Notes: generated from the letters alone by a model not told the origin. 63,094 nucleotides of DNA from Chromera velia (GCA_018398765.1 JAHBMJ010004204.1:64001-127094); one strand, 5' to 3'; shown: positions 11,701 through 23,872, counted from the stretch's first letter. A program made the numbers and translations.

Positions 11701-12972
11701 ACACACCCAACCGACCTGAAGCAGAAGCTGCAGAGGCCCTTCCTCCTTGTCTTCCCCCCCCCTCCCCTTCCGCCTCCTCGTCCTCATCCTCGCCATCGCT
11801 ACTCTGATCAGACGAGTCGGACATGTCATCATCGTCCTCCGAGTCTCCTTGGCGTCTCTTCTTTGCGTTCTGTGCCTGCTCACGCAGCTCCTCCTCGTAC
11901 GCTAAGTCCTCTGCAGGTACAGGAAGCAGAAGAAAAAAAAAACAATCAAAACACATGTTACCACGCATAATTAGCTGAAACACCAGTTGGGTCGCTCACT
12001 CAAAGGTGAAGTGAGGGAACAAAACTTACCCTCTAACCTCCCCATGCATTTTTTGCCGAAAGTCGCGTGGAAAAAGTTTCGATTTTGCATGTTCTCTCTC
12101 ACGAGAAATTTCGCACCCGATCAGGAAGGAATGAGAAAGGAGACCGATCCAGTAGGTGGGAAGGAAGAGGAAAGCGAAAATACGAAAATAGGTTTCGCCA
12201 CCTCACCCTCTGAGAGTAAAGACAGCAAAGACATTCATGGACCCATTTAGAGAGACAGGACGAACCTTCCTCAAACTCGTTCGGAAGCGCTCTCTTCAGT
12301 GCCTGTTGGGCTTCAGATCTGACGGAGACCTTCTCCCAAACGCGCTCGAGTAGAGCCTTCTTCTTCTTGAAGCTCGCGTTCAGCTTGCCCATGTTATCTG
12401 GTGAGCACCGCATGTGCAGATGGAGCAGAGATCAGTATAAGCAAAAGATCTTCCGAGAGAGACTCGTGCAATCGAGAGGTAAAAAGGAGGAGACACAGAG
12501 GAGCACACTGAGACAAACAAAAAGACGCTCTATTGCTTTTGTGCTGAAGAAACAGAAGTGGAAGCAAACTGGAACTCTTATGAGCAGAGATTTGGATCAT
12601 AAATTAAACGTTACTTCAGACGACAGAAGAGAAGAATTACGACAATTTGATCGAGAAGACTAGACTACTGACTCTTTTTGTTAACCAAAGAGAGGGACTA
12701 ACCGAGCTGTCGAAGTTTATCGAGGGTGGCCTTGATCACCTCCGGGGACTTTTTCATGAGTCCGATCTCGTGGTTCTCCTCCTTCTCTCTTTTGTTCTGC
12801 ACACAGGCAGAAAACAGGGTCAAAATACTGTGAGTGGTGATGCGATCGCTTGGACGCGGCCTGAGTGATGACTACTTACTCTCTTTATGTCCTTCTCCTT
12901 CATCTGCTTGCGAAACGCATCCATTGGATGCAGCTCACGTCCAGATTTGGACTTGCCGGTATTCTTGCCCAT
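8724..12972 (-). CDS. WBP11: WW-domain-binding protein 11 homologue (splicing factor)
   Basis: Eleven minus-strand exons with matching phases: 12880-12972, 12703-12796, 12266-12397, 11690-11910, 11502-11583, 11099-11185, 10546-10823, 10008-10313, 9331-9723, 8977-9120, 8724-8756, giving about 620 aa. Human WBP11 is 641 aa. The N-terminus (MGKNTGKSKSGRELHPMDAF..., then NKREKEENHEIGLMKKSPEV and TLDKLRQLD) matches the WBP11 N-terminal domain. An acidic stretch follows (DSEDDDDMSD...), then long Pro/Gly/Met-rich exons with PPGPPP-type WW ligands and a (Q)9 run, an RERDRDRVEREEQEEEE charged segment, and a short final exon (ALSNFLAEIG). Known WBP11 proteins are nuclear, bind WW-domain splicing factors and PP1, and associate with spliceosomes. 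The donor at 11690 was preferred over 11716 because it keeps phase. Human WBP11 lacks the exact polyglutamine tract as far as I recall. Confidence 0.82.
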
Positions 12973-13679
12973 GTTGCCGCTGCGGTTTCAATTCTTCTGA
13001 GCAAAGGATTTCTCCACTGAGTGAACGCGTAGGCGGCCCAGCTCTGGGATCGCCGTTCACTACCCGTCTCCGAGGAGACTGAAAAGAGTAAGAGAAAAAA
13101 TGCTCACAAAGGCGAACAGCAGCACGCGAATCGTTGGGTAGAGTCAATCAGCCCTTGGCTCGAAGACTATTCATCACAATTGCATAGGTGGCAATGTTTT
13201 GGGGTCGTGCTTCTGACAGCGTCGGAGCCTAGCTCTGTCAGTCAGAGAGATGTCAGAACGGGCCTGCATGAATTTTGTGGCCCGGCCCCATCCCGGCCCC
13301 GAAGAGACCCCGGCCGGCGGCGGCGTCCGGCGATTTCCGGGGCCATGCATGCATGCACGCCGGGGCCCCGTCGTACGTGGGTTTGTCTCCGAGGCTGAGT
13401 CCGAGCAGTGACAGAGTTGAATCCTTGAACGTCCCTCTCTCCTTCGATGAAGGCCCCTCTTACAGATGAAGCGAAAAACGAAAACAGCACCAGAATCAAC
13501 CCTGACTACTTCTATAGCCATCGTGTTTTTCTTCCCATCGTTGCAATTCTGCGATCGGCCGCTTTCCTTTCATGCAAGCGGACTGATCCACAGTGAGCTG
13601 CTGTGGCAGGTTTCCTCTGTCCCTTTTTGGGTCGTGGCGTATTTGTATCCGAGTGAACTTTTGTTAAAGCCATAGTAGA
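12973..13679. promoter_or_regulatory. Shared 5' region between divergent WBP11-type and J-domain genes
   Basis: A 707 bp gap separates two outward-facing ATGs, so it must hold both promoters and 5' leaders. It has a GC-rich segment with a CATGCATGCATGCACG palindrome at about 13345-13360. No TATA-like motif is seen here, unlike at 5933. Confidence 0.5.
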
Positions 13680-15367
13680 ATGGAACACAGAGGGTTGGTG
13701 GAGGCTCTGTGCAGTGACAGAATTCCTGCAGAGAACCCAGCGAACGAGCTCAGCTCTCACGCGATTCTCTTACAGCTGCAGGACAATCCAGAGAAGCGCT
13801 CGCAGTACCAGAGGTTGGTCGAGAAGTGGCGGAGGGAGCATCAGGAGTTTTGGTCTGGAAGGATGTTTGACCACACGGCAGAGCAGAGCACAGGCTCAGA
13901 GTCCTCTGCTCCTGCCACTCTTCTCTCTGGAAGAGATGGGCATTCTGCTGCCAACTCCGCTTCTTCCAGACAGCAGCAGCCAAAGAAAATCCTGAGAAGG
14001 GCTGTTCGAAGGCACATTCCAAGTACCCCCAGCAGTCCCTCGAGACTTCGACGAGCTCCGTGCGAGTCATCGGAGGGGGTTAGATCGGAAGTGAACGTGG
14101 GGGGGAGCAGTCCAACCAGCATGCGATACCGGTCAGAAAAGAGCCAAGAGTTCCTTTTCACCGCCGTCGAAACAAGTCCCACAGGTTCCACTCGCAGCAG
14201 CACTAGTGGGGAGAGGACCAGCCAGAGAACTAGCCACAGCGCTAGCACTAGTAGACGTGGGAGTGGGGGGGGACGGGAGCAGAACACGCTGGCCGTGCGC
14301 CAACAAGATTCGCAGGGGTCGAATTCTGGGGCGATTCTTCCTGCCTTTGGGTTGAATTTTGATAGACAGCAGGTTGCACAAGCGGCCGCTGCTGGGGGGG
14401 GTATGGCAGCTCTGTGTGTTCGCACGGAGATAGGAGCCATGCAGGGAGCCACCGTTGCGCTTCAGGCTGCGGGGGGAGTCCTTGCAGTTGGTCTCCTAGG
14501 GTACAAACGTCCATCGGTACTACAAGGGAGAAATAGACGGGATCCAATGCTGCACGAACATCTCTGCCTGTGCTGCATCAATAGCAGGGGGGTTTGCTGC
14601 TGGTGCGGCTTTGGGGACAGTGGCGGGTCCGGTGGGGGCGTTGGCGGGTGGTGTGTGCGGTGCACTGCTCGCTTCGGAGGCCGTGTTCCGGCTGTCGAAC
14701 GCCCTGTTTGGAGATGACAGGGAGAGAGCCCTCGGCAAAGCCTACGAAACTCTTGGAGTGGCCCCGACTGCAAAGGATGAGCAGGTAGGTAAATTGTTTT
14801 CTCTTTTGTCTGGATGCCTGCGTAGCTGTGCATGCTGTCTGTTGTCTCTCAGGAGTTTTCCTTTTGGCGGTCAGTCCGGCGCCAGTATCCCTCGAGGTTT
14901 GCTCTCGGTCTGGTCTCCATGAAATGCTCGTCCTGGACGGCTTCGCTTGCCCTGTCTACTGTCTGTGCTGCGCTTTGTTCTGCAGTTTGATCCGGAAGCG
15001 AACTGAATGAGTGTATTGACTGATTTTTCTGCAGGTGCGAAAGAAGTATTTGAAGCTTGCAAAGGCCAATCACCCGGACAAGGGGGGCAACGAGGCAAAA
15101 TTCATTGAAATCAACGGAGCCTACGAGTTGATCAGAGCGGCCCGTCTCGAGGCTGCCTTCAGAAGGGCTCGTGAGGCAGCTGCACCCAGAGAGGAGGGGG
15201 AAGAGGTGGTCGTGGAGGAATCAAGCCCGAAACGGAAGAAGAGTGGGGGTAATGCAGCCAAGGGGGGGGAAGTTCCGAAAGGAAACAGCAGCACCAGCCC
15301 GACGCGATACGCAAGCGCTGCTTCCTCGTCCTCTGCCTCGGCTTCCTCCTCCTCTGCGTCACCCTAG
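13680..15367 (+). CDS. J-domain (DnaJ-type) protein with C-terminal J domain and glycine-zipper hydrophobic segment
   Basis: The ATG at 13680 opens a Ser/Thr/Arg-rich region of over 200 residues. A hydrophobic Ala/Gly segment follows (about 14560-14670: AGGFAAG, GTVAGPVGALAGG) that could span or insert into a membrane. The J domain is split by a phase-0 intron at 14785-15034. Helix I-like KAYETLGVAPTAKDEQ lies before it; LKLAKANHPDKGGNEAKF with the HPD motif and INGAYELI lie after it. The protein ends in a basic, Ser/Ala-rich tail (SPKRKKSGG). HPD is the residue set that stimulates Hsp70 ATPase. The reading frame shifts by one between about 14370 and 14510, so an unplaced intron, probably ending at the CTCCTAG near 14501, is needed there. 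Hsp70 co-chaperone is a safe role; location is unknown. Confidence 0.72.
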
Positions 15368-17965
15368 AGGTCGAAAAGGGGAAGGAACGCTGCATGGTGC
15401 ATGGATGGATGCTTCTGTTGACCTGTGTTTGTTTGTCATATTATACATTTTTCCTCGCTGGCTTCTCTTCTTCTTTAGACCCATGGACTTTTTTGTCTTT
15501 TCTTTGTCCTTCATATCTCGGCCGTTGTTCTTTCTCCAGTTCGCTGTCTTCTTGTCTCTTTCTCTTCATTTGCTTAATGGCATTTTCCTTGTGTTCTAGT
15601 TGGTTTCTGTAGTCGGATTGTCTGTTTCGCCTGACCTCAACCACCTTCCCTGATCCAGTTGGTTTTCTCACCGAAAAGTCAACTCGACTGCGCGTCTCGC
15701 ATGTCTGTCTCGCTTTCTGTCTCACCTTCTTCCAAGCGCTGAACGTCGGCAAGACGAGAAAGAGACAACTAAAAAGGCGGCAATTGCAACTGCGACCTTC
15801 GCGCAATCTTTCGGTGTGAGTTTCTACAGACAGCTGGACTCGGATGGTGGAAGAGGAATAAAGAAAGAATAAGCGAACAGAATGCAAAACCACCCCCTTT
15901 CGCCGTGGAGGCAATCAATGAATCTTCAAGGCAGGGGAAAGGACAATGAAGTAGAAAGAAAGAGAAGAAACGAAAAACAGGGGCAGCAGGGATCGATCAA
16001 AGAGATCAAGGCAGTGTATGAATGAGTGAGAAGCCAAGCAGGACGGGCGGGAATGGATGGGCTTCCGGTCGGATCGCCCCCCCTTCTCTCATTCTGCAGG
16101 TACAGATCTCACTCCCTGTTTTTCTCCCTCTCTCTCCGCCTGTCCGTCTCCTTCCCCGGTCGTGAGGTTGCCGTTCAACGGAATATGTTTCCAATCTGGG
16201 GGGCTGGTTTCTTTTGCAGGCAGGCAATCGAATGTAAGTTTGCCCTTCAATTTTTTTGGTTGATGTGGTCAGGTAAAGGAAGGAAAAGTGCTTGCTGTGC
16301 CTGTAAGACGCTGGTGGTGAAGTTTCCGTTTTCCCGTCCTCATTTCGTTGCCTCCGAATCTTTCGTGAGTGTGCTCGCTTACATGTTTGTTTGTTTCATT
16401 CACCGTGACGGTACGAGACTGTGCAGGCTGCTTGGTCGTCCATCAAGCGATGTGATGATTGGCGTCTCTTTTCTTTTCTCTTCTTTTCTTTCTTTTCCTT
16501 TCTCTTCTTGATCCCCTTCGCTCTGACCTGCTCAGCTCCAAGAGAGAACATACACGTGGTGTTGGGGCGGGAAGAGGGGGAGTTTGAAGCATCTTTCTTT
16601 CATTGTCCGTCCACCTTCGTGACATCGTTTTGCTTGCGTGGTGGGTCTTGTGTATGCGTACATGCTCCTGCATGGCCTTGCGAGTTTTGTCTTTTTGAGC
16701 GTTTTTCTTCCGCGACTCGTTACACAGTAGCATGGGAGGCTGGGAAAAAAAAAAAGGGTGGACCCGTGCCTTTCGGTTCTGCCTGCCTGCCCGCCTTGGG
16801 CGGTTGAGAGGTTTGAAGAGAGCATTGAGGAAAACGGCAAAGAAAGAAAGTAGACGGGTCTCCCTCCCGTCTGTTGTCTTTGTCTCGTCAGCAGCCCGAT
16901 CTGGCATGCAGGCCGGGAAGGGGAAGGAAAAGAAAGCTCAAGGAGAATGTCGCCGCGATAGCGGAGCTTCCAAGCTTGACTTTCTCTTTTTCCTTCTGGC
17001 ATGGCCTCTTTCTTTGCCCCCAAGAAGCAGGTAGGCATGAGGGAGAAGAAACAGGCGTCTAAGCTGATCGCTGTGACCTGGGTTGGGGTGTTGTTTGGTT
17101 GGTTAGTTGGGATTGTGCAGTGGGGGGAAAGAGAGGAAAACTGAAAAACCGAGGCGGGAAGGTGGGGGAGAGCGTTCTCTGCCTTGCTGACTCGTTCCGG
17201 CGTTTTCATTTTCTCGGTTGATTTTGTGGAGACCAACCAAACCGCTACCTACCCTTGTCAGCGAACGAAACCGCCAATGCCTGCCCACCTGTGGCCCTTC
17301 CTCTATGAGCCGGTTGACGGCAGTTGCGTCGCTTTATTTTTTTGCAGAAAGAAGAAGGGGCAGAGGAGAGGATGGCTGTGTGGAGACAAATAGACGGTAG
17401 TGCAAGTCTAGACAGCTGGAAGGAAAGGGGGGGGCGGGAGGAGAAAGGTCACTCTCTTTTGGCGGTTGCACCAGCCACAGAATGTAGAGATAAAGAAAAA
17501 ACCTTAGAACAGGTGAGGGGAGGGAGAACGAAGGCTGCTTCTTGGGAAAAGGGAGGGGGAAGGAGAGGTTCATTGTCGTGGCCCAGATTTCATGCATTTA
17601 CTTCATGGCAGTCCAACGGGTGCAGAAGAAGAGGGACCGCAGCAGCCGGCAAGGAAGACATCCATCCATCCGCGCATCCTTGCATCTGTCGATGAGGCCA
17701 TTCCTTCGATCAGCCGCTGGTCTGTTCTGATGAGCAGCAGTAAGATCGAATGCAGCCATTATGTAGGGAACAGCTTCCGCATGCAAACGGGGGGGAGGTA
17801 CACGCCTTGTTTCTTCGTTCGGATGGATCGTCTTGTAAAGGATCCTCGGTCCTCCGAGTCGTCTTCTCTTGGCACGCCTGCATAGAATTTTGGTGTGTTT
17901 TTTCATATACGTATTCGACGCAGTATAACTGCCACACAATACACTTTCCTCGCAGATATCATCAG
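15368..17965. other. Long unassigned stretch, T-rich, isolated exon-like pieces only
   Basis: Nothing here reads as a convincing protein on either strand. Several strong acceptor and donor signals occur. One example is a 14 bp segment near 16220 bounded by TTTTGCAG and GTAAGT. These could mark a spliced non-coding transcript or untranslated exons of a neighbour. Open frames of 100-230 codons on either strand are low-complexity and show no domain. Confidence 0.35.
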
Positions 17966-18678
17966 TGGGATAACTTAAAGGGTCATACGTATTATCATTA
18001 TGAAAATTCATAGTGACTTTAATTTTTATAATGATTATGCAACTAAGTTTAGTATAATGATTATAAGTGTATAATGATTATCAAATTCATAATGATTATG
18101 TATGTAACCCAAGATGAACCAAAAAAAAAAATGAAACACAAACTTTATTAGCTTTACAAATCAACCCTGTTTTGTAAAGAAATTTTGAGCCATGCAAAAA
18201 GTTCCATTATCAATATTTCATGAGATAACCTCCCTGAACCTAAGTGCCACCTGAAAAAATATAATCAAGATGATCTCTATCTGCGGCATCATTTTTCAAG
18301 AGACTGTCCACGCCTGCGGCGTAGATGGTTAAGACACCGTCCAGATATGCGGCTTTGGCTTTCAAAACACCATAAATGATCCGCGCCTGCGGTGTGAACT
18401 TTCAAGCTTATCCAAAAATACGGCTTGAACTTTCAAGTGGTAGTTAGGTTCAGGGAGGTCCATGAGATATCACAAGTTGAACATTGCATCAATGATTTAA
18501 TGTATAATCATTATAATTTTTAATAATCATTATGTCTTTTTCATAATGAGTATCAGTGTTATAACAAGTTTGTGGAAAGAATCATAATCATTATGAACGC
18601 CTTGTAATGATTATAATTTCTATCATAATGATTATACATTTTGTATAATGGACTCATAATCATTATTGAGTTATCCCA
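17966..18678. mobile_element. Non-autonomous inverted-repeat element (MITE-like), about 713 bp
   Basis: The ends are TGGGATAACTTA and its inverse GAGTTATCCCA. Both arms are packed with ATAATGATTAT (left) or ATAATCATTAT (right) units. Further in, CCTCCCTGAACCTAA at 18229-18243 is the inverse of TTAGGTTCAGGGAGG at 18444-18458, so the whole element can fold on itself. The core at about 18270-18430 has four or five degenerate TGCGGC-containing repeats. No transposase frame is present and no clear target-site duplication was found. The right end is inside the coding region of the neighbouring minus-strand gene. Confidence 0.68.
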
Positions 18679-21600
18679 TAGATGTGGATGAGAGGTTCCA
18701 GCGGCAGCGACAAGGTTCTCAAACGTGTCCCCAGGCTGCTTTTCATGCATGTCGACCTCTTGGGTTATCTCTTGGTCCTTCCTCTTCTCTGATCTTTGGG
18801 CTGAAAGGGATCGTCTGCGGCTTTTCTGGGGGGACATTTGGGGAGTGAGACCTCTCTTCTGGACGCTTCCTGACAGACTCTCGTTCTTGAGGAGCCTCTC
18901 GAGCTCCTTCTTTTCGTACTTTGTCTGCAGGAACTGAGACGCACCGCTGTCCATTTCAATCAACGCATCCCCCACTTTCTCTTCCAGGGAACTGTCTGGA
19001 ATGGTAGAGACAGACGCATATCGGGCCTGCAGCCGACGGTGAAGTTGCTTTAGGTTTTTTTCATTCTCTGGGTCTCCTGCATACCTCAGCAGACCACAGA
19101 GCGACACATCCCCCCGACTTTCCCCCCCCTGAACCGGCTTTGTCTCAAGGGCTGCGAGACTATCGTGCACACCCACCGGGCAGCCCTCATGCGTGCGCAG
19201 CTCATCGAACAGGAGAGTAGGGCACTGCAGCTGGTGCCACCGCTCCATGAGGTCGGGAGCGAGCCTTATTGCGGTGGCAACCGCAAGACTGACAGGAGCT
19301 TTCCGGAGTCTGTCAGGTTTGTTTCTCTCTCTCAAGCACTCTCTCACTCCTTCTAGGCGGTCATCTGTCGTGCTGCTTTTCGTTTTCTTCTTCTCTTCTA
19401 TCAGCCTAGTGAAGTCGAGGTGTGGGTTCAGGACACCCTGCAAAGAGAATATGCAGCAACAGAAGAGGAACAAAGGCAAAGTCAGGAGTGAGGTGAAAAC
19501 GCAGAGCCAGGGGAATCACAGACAGAAGCTTCTCTCTCGCTTTTTCTGCAGTGTCCCTTGCTCTCTGTGCGCGTGCTTGTTTCTTTCTCTGCGTACGTGT
19601 ATCTCTTTCCATTCCTCCCCTGCACCCCCCCTGCTCTCTGTGTATTTGTCGTTACGTGTCTGAGAGGATAGGTGGGTGTGAATGCGTGTGTGGTTTTTCT
19701 TCACCCATCTTACTCTATCGTTTTTTGCGCCTGCCTTTACAACCCTATCGTTTGTCCACCTTTGACATCTGTCCGTCTGCGAGCGACCCTTACGTTACGT
19801 CGGATTCTTTGACATGGTGATCAATTTTGTTTTCGTTTTTGGATTCGTGCAAATTGTTTCTTGTCTGTACAATTTTCATGTGCATCAGCCACTCAATTTC
19901 CAATTTCGTTGTCGACTCAAATCAGCTAGTACTCACCGTTCCGACTTTCACAAGCCCGATGGTGTTGGGGTCATGCAGGACAGTAACTGTTCCATCTCCA
20001 CGGGGCTCCAGCGCGATCTCCCAGTTGAATTCTGAGAGAGGGGCTGTTGACGGGGGGCGGCGGGTCTCCTTGTGCATGGAAGAGAACTCGAGCGTAAGAC
20101 TTAGCATACAAGAGGATGTCGTCCTCGGGCGTGCCCTCCTGCACAGCTTCCCTGAGTGCCTCAGCGTCAGGGTTGCCGGGAACCATGTTCTCAAAACATA
20201 CCCTGCATGCAGAAGCGAGTATCAGGTTGGTCAGACTCCATGCATGATCCTGCGTTTGCATTCAGAGAGACTGGCTGCGTCTTCGCGGAGCAGCAACAAG
20301 AGAGAAGTCCGCTTTAGTTTCAAAATCTGAAGGAGACATGAAGGAGACGCCCTCAGCGTGAAATGGGGATTTTGTAGCGATGTAGAGATCGATTGGATGC
20401 GGCACCAGCACAAGAATTGCGCTTCTGTACAAAGGGAAAGTCAGGTGCGCTGCAGGTCACATGCATTCATCCCAAACGGCCGACGACGCAGAAAAAGAGG
20501 CTCGGCACCACTTCCAGTCTTTCAAATGGCCATAAATGCCCCACTCACCCTTTGCCTACGCGGAGTGCAGATTTCATCCCATTCAGGTCGATGGTGCCGT
20601 CCGCTTTCATAAGTGCGAGGGCGGGCAACCCCGGACCAGCACTCAGAGAAAGACCGAGAATGTCTGCCACTCGCATCGTTTCTGCCAGCCACGTGGACCA
20701 TCGCTGCAGGGAATCAAGCACAAACGAGCACAAAGTAGGTTCACTTGCCTTGCACTTACGCGGTTGCTTGATGACCCCACTCTGTTTGCCTCTGCAGTTA
20801 CTTGTTTCTTTGCCTTCTTATTTGTACTAGTCCAACTGTCTGTATCTCGTTGCCTCTTTCAAAATTGTCTGCATGCCTGCTTGTTTTCCTGTCCAAATTT
20901 TCGGTGGCTGGGTCGTCTGGTTGCTTCTTGGTTTACCTCTTTGATTTTCTGCCTGCGTCCCTACCTACCTACTCGGCACCTGCCAAAATTCTTTCTGTCG
21001 GTCTATTCAATCTCTCTCTCTCTCTCTCTCTCATTCCTTTTTTGCTGTGCTTGCTTGCGTCTCTGCACAAGGAGGACAGTGCATGATGAGGTAAAGGAAG
21101 TGTCAAAGGAGGGCAAATGAAAGAGAGGACGACCAACCGACCGAGAGAACGTGAGAGGAAAGCGAGAATCAGAGACACAGGATGACACAGGGAGGCCTGG
21201 GTTGTCTTTTCTTTTTCTATAATGGTCTCCTTAGTCAGTGTCTTCCACTGGGTCTTTCCGCCATGAGTCAGTCTGTTTGTCTTTCTGTCTCTCGGTCAGT
21301 CAGACTGAGAGTGTTCCTGTCTATAGGTGCCTGTGTCTGTCTGCATGTCGGTCTATCACTCTGTGTGTCTGTGCATTTGTCTCTCAGGCCGCCAGTCTGC
21401 TTGTGTGTCTCTCTCTCACTCCGACATTATGCTTGGTCTGTCTTTGGGGTCCGTCAGTCTGTTTGTCTGTCTGCCTGTCTGTTTTTCTATAACTCTGTCT
21501 GTCTGTCTCTGGGGTCCGTCAGTCTGTCTGTCTCTGGGGTCCGTCAGTCTGTCTGTCTCTCGGTCAGTCTGTCTCTGGGGTCCGTCAGTCTGTCTGTCTG

Positions 21601-21937
21601 TCTGCCGGTCTGTCTGTTTGTCTGTTGGTCTGCCTCTCGCTCCGTCAGTCTGTTTGTCTGTCTGTCTGTCAGTCTTTCTGCACCGTCAGTTTGTCTGTCT
21701 GTTTCTCTCTCGCTCCGTCAATATGTTTGTCTGTCGGTCTGTCTGTCTGGCTGTCTGTCTGTCTGTCTCTGGGGTCCGTCAGTCTGTTTGTCTGTCTGTC
21801 CGTCTGTCTGTCTCTGGGGTCCGTCAGTCTGTCTGTCTGTCTGTCGGTCTCTGGGGTCCGTCAGTCTGTTTGTCGGTCCGTGTATCTGTCTCTCCGCTCC
21901 GTCGGTCTGTCTGTTGGTCTGTCTTTCGGCACCGTTA

Positions 21938-21971
<34 letters not shown>

Positions 21972-22364
21972 GGGGTCCGTCAGTCTGTTTGTCTATAAGT
22001 CTGTCTGTCTGTCTCTGGGGTCCGTCAGTCTGTTTGTCTGTTTGTCTGTCTTTGGGGTCCGTCAGTCTGTTTGTCTGTCTGTCTGTCTGTCTCTCGCTCC
22101 GTCAGTCAGTCAGTCTGTCTGTCTGTCCGTCAGTCTGTTTGTCGGCGTTTGTCGGTCTGTCTGTCTGTCTCTGGGGTCCGTCAGTCTGTTTGTCTGTCTG
22201 TCTGTCTGTCTCTCGCTCCGTCAGTCAGTCAGTCAGTCTGTCTGTCTGTCTGTCGGTCTCTGGGGTCCGTCAGTCTGTTTGTCTGTTTGTCTGTCTGTCT
22301 CTCTCTGGGGTCCGTCCTAGGGTCCGTCAGTCTGTCTGTCTGTGTATCTGTCTGTCCGTCTGCG

Positions 22365-22401
<37 letters not shown>

Positions 22402-22546
22402 TTGGGGTCCGTCATGCAGTCTGTTTGTCTGTCTGTCTCTGCGGTCCGTCGGTCTGTTTGTCTGTCTGTCTGTCAGTCTTTCGGTACCGTCAGTTTCAAT
22501 TTTCTGTCTGTTTGTCTCTCGCTCCGTCAGTGTGTTTGTCTGTCTA

Positions 22547-22593
<47 letters not shown>

Positions 22594-22914
22594 GTCTCTG
22601 GGGTCCGTCAGTCTGTTTGTCTGTCTCAGACTGTCTGTCTGTCCGTCCTTCTGTCTGTCTCTGGGGTCTGTCAGTCTGTTTATCGGTCCGTGTATCGGTC
22701 TCTCCGCTCCGTCGGTCTGTATATGTATGTCTGTCTTTCGGCACCGTTAGTTTGTCTGTCTGTCTGTCGGTCTGTCTGTCTGTTTTTCTCATGGTTCCAT
22801 CAGTCTGTTTGTCTGTGTTACAGTACTATCTGTCTCTCAATCCATCACTGTGTCTGTTTGTGTATCTGTCTCTGTCTCTCGGTCGGTCAGTCTGATGGTC
22901 TCTGTCTCAAACTT

Positions 22915-22954
<40 letters not shown>

Positions 22955-23821
22955 GCTGTCTGTCTGTCTATCAGTCTTGCAGTCCGTCGGTCTGTTTGTT
23001 TGTCGGCTAGTTTGTCGGTCTCTCTGCCTGTCTGTGTGTCTCTCGGTGACCGTCCGTGAGACGCACGCATGTGCTTTCGTGGGCGCATTCAGAGAGACCC
23101 TGTCAGTGAGAAGCAAAGAGACATATGGCTTTGAATCGATACTCATTACGAACAGTCAACTCACGTGGATCACTTCGATGTCCGTCACAGAGAATTCCTG
23201 AGGCTTGTCCTCGCACTCGTAGTTCAAGTGCATGAACTCTCCCTTGACTGCGAATACTCCGTCCCAATATTTCTCTGCCTCCTGTGCCTCATCCTCCCCC
23301 GTGAATGTGCTCCTTCTCTGCAGGTCCAGTGCCTTTGCCCCCTTGTGTGCACCCTCTCCCGCTGCTGATGGCAAATGAATGGAGTCGGAGACGAGTGGAG
23401 GGGAAGGGCTTGCCGTCAAAAAACAAATCCTCAGGGTGTCTGTGAGGTCAGACTTTGTCTCTGTCGGTGACTTGTCTTTCCCCCCCTTTCTCGTCCCCCT
23501 CATTTTTGTCTTGAACAAGTTCGTTTTTGGCTCGTTGGCCTCTTCTGCTACGTTGGGCTGTTGGAAGTCTGAGCCGTTTGAAAGCCTCTTCCTCACCTCT
23601 TCCGCGACACTGTCCCAGTTTGAGGAGTCCGGGATGGCTGTGGAGGGAGCCTTCATGAGTTTCACTTTGATCGACTTGCTGTGCGTCTCTTTTCTCTTCT
23701 TCCCCTTGCCAATGGAAGCGCTGCCGCTATGATCCACGAGCAATGCTCCACTAGGTGCTCCATGTTCCGCCCCTATCACGGACTCAGAGTTCCTTGGAGG
23801 CGTAGATGGGTTTGCCGCCAT
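18559..23821 (-). CDS. Unknown multi-exon protein, about 650 aa; C-terminus encoded by an inverted-repeat element
   Basis: Exons: 23165-23821 (ATG at 23821), 20549-20703, 19937-20202 and 18559-19437. The first part is basic and Ser/Lys-rich (GKGKKRKETHSKSIKVKLMK). It continues EKYWDGVFAVKGEF and WLAETMRVADILGLSL. The last exon is Lys/Glu-rich and helical-looking (KYEKKELERLLKNE, KSRRRSLSAQRSEKRKDQE). I recognise no family. Exon 3 needs one frame change near 20060, by a CCGCCCCCCGTC run: the first part (VCFENMVPGNPDAEAL) and the second (EFNWEIALEPRGDGTVTVLH) lie in different frames. This may be a sequencing error, an unseen intron or a real break. The last 39 codons lie in the element at 17966-18678. 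Intron 1 is the 2.4 kb TCTG array. A TATA-like motif lies about 36 bp upstream of the ATG. Confidence 0.65.
21230..23050. repeat. TCTG satellite with higher-order structure inside intron 1 of the unknown minus-strand gene
   Basis: (TCTG)n is divided by recurring spacers such as CTCTGGGGTCCGTCAGTCTG, CTCTCGCTCCGTCAGTC and TTTCGGCACCGTTAGTTTG. The same order of spacers seen at about 21640-21980 recurs at about 22440-22780, an offset near 800 bp. This points to a segmental duplication within the array. It is transcribed as a (CAGA)n-type purine-rich intron on the minus strand. Confidence 0.9.
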
Positions 23822-23856
23822 CGCTACAATTCACCCAATCCTGTCAAATGCAAAGC

Positions 23857-23872
23857 CTTATATATATACGTG
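23857..23872 (-). promoter_or_regulatory. TATA-like motif upstream of the 23821 start
   Basis: Read on the minus strand it is CACGTATATATATAAG, about 36 bp before the ATG at 23821. It matches the motifs at 5933 and 37663. Confidence 0.5.

Noticed and set aside
15441-17236. Minus-strand frames of 150-234 codons
   Set aside because: They have biased Lys/Arg/Ser composition, no domain and no phase-consistent neighbours.
21182-23010. 522-codon frame of CLSVCLSV repeats
   Set aside because: It is a translation of the TCTG satellite inside an intron on the other strand, not a cysteine-rich protein.
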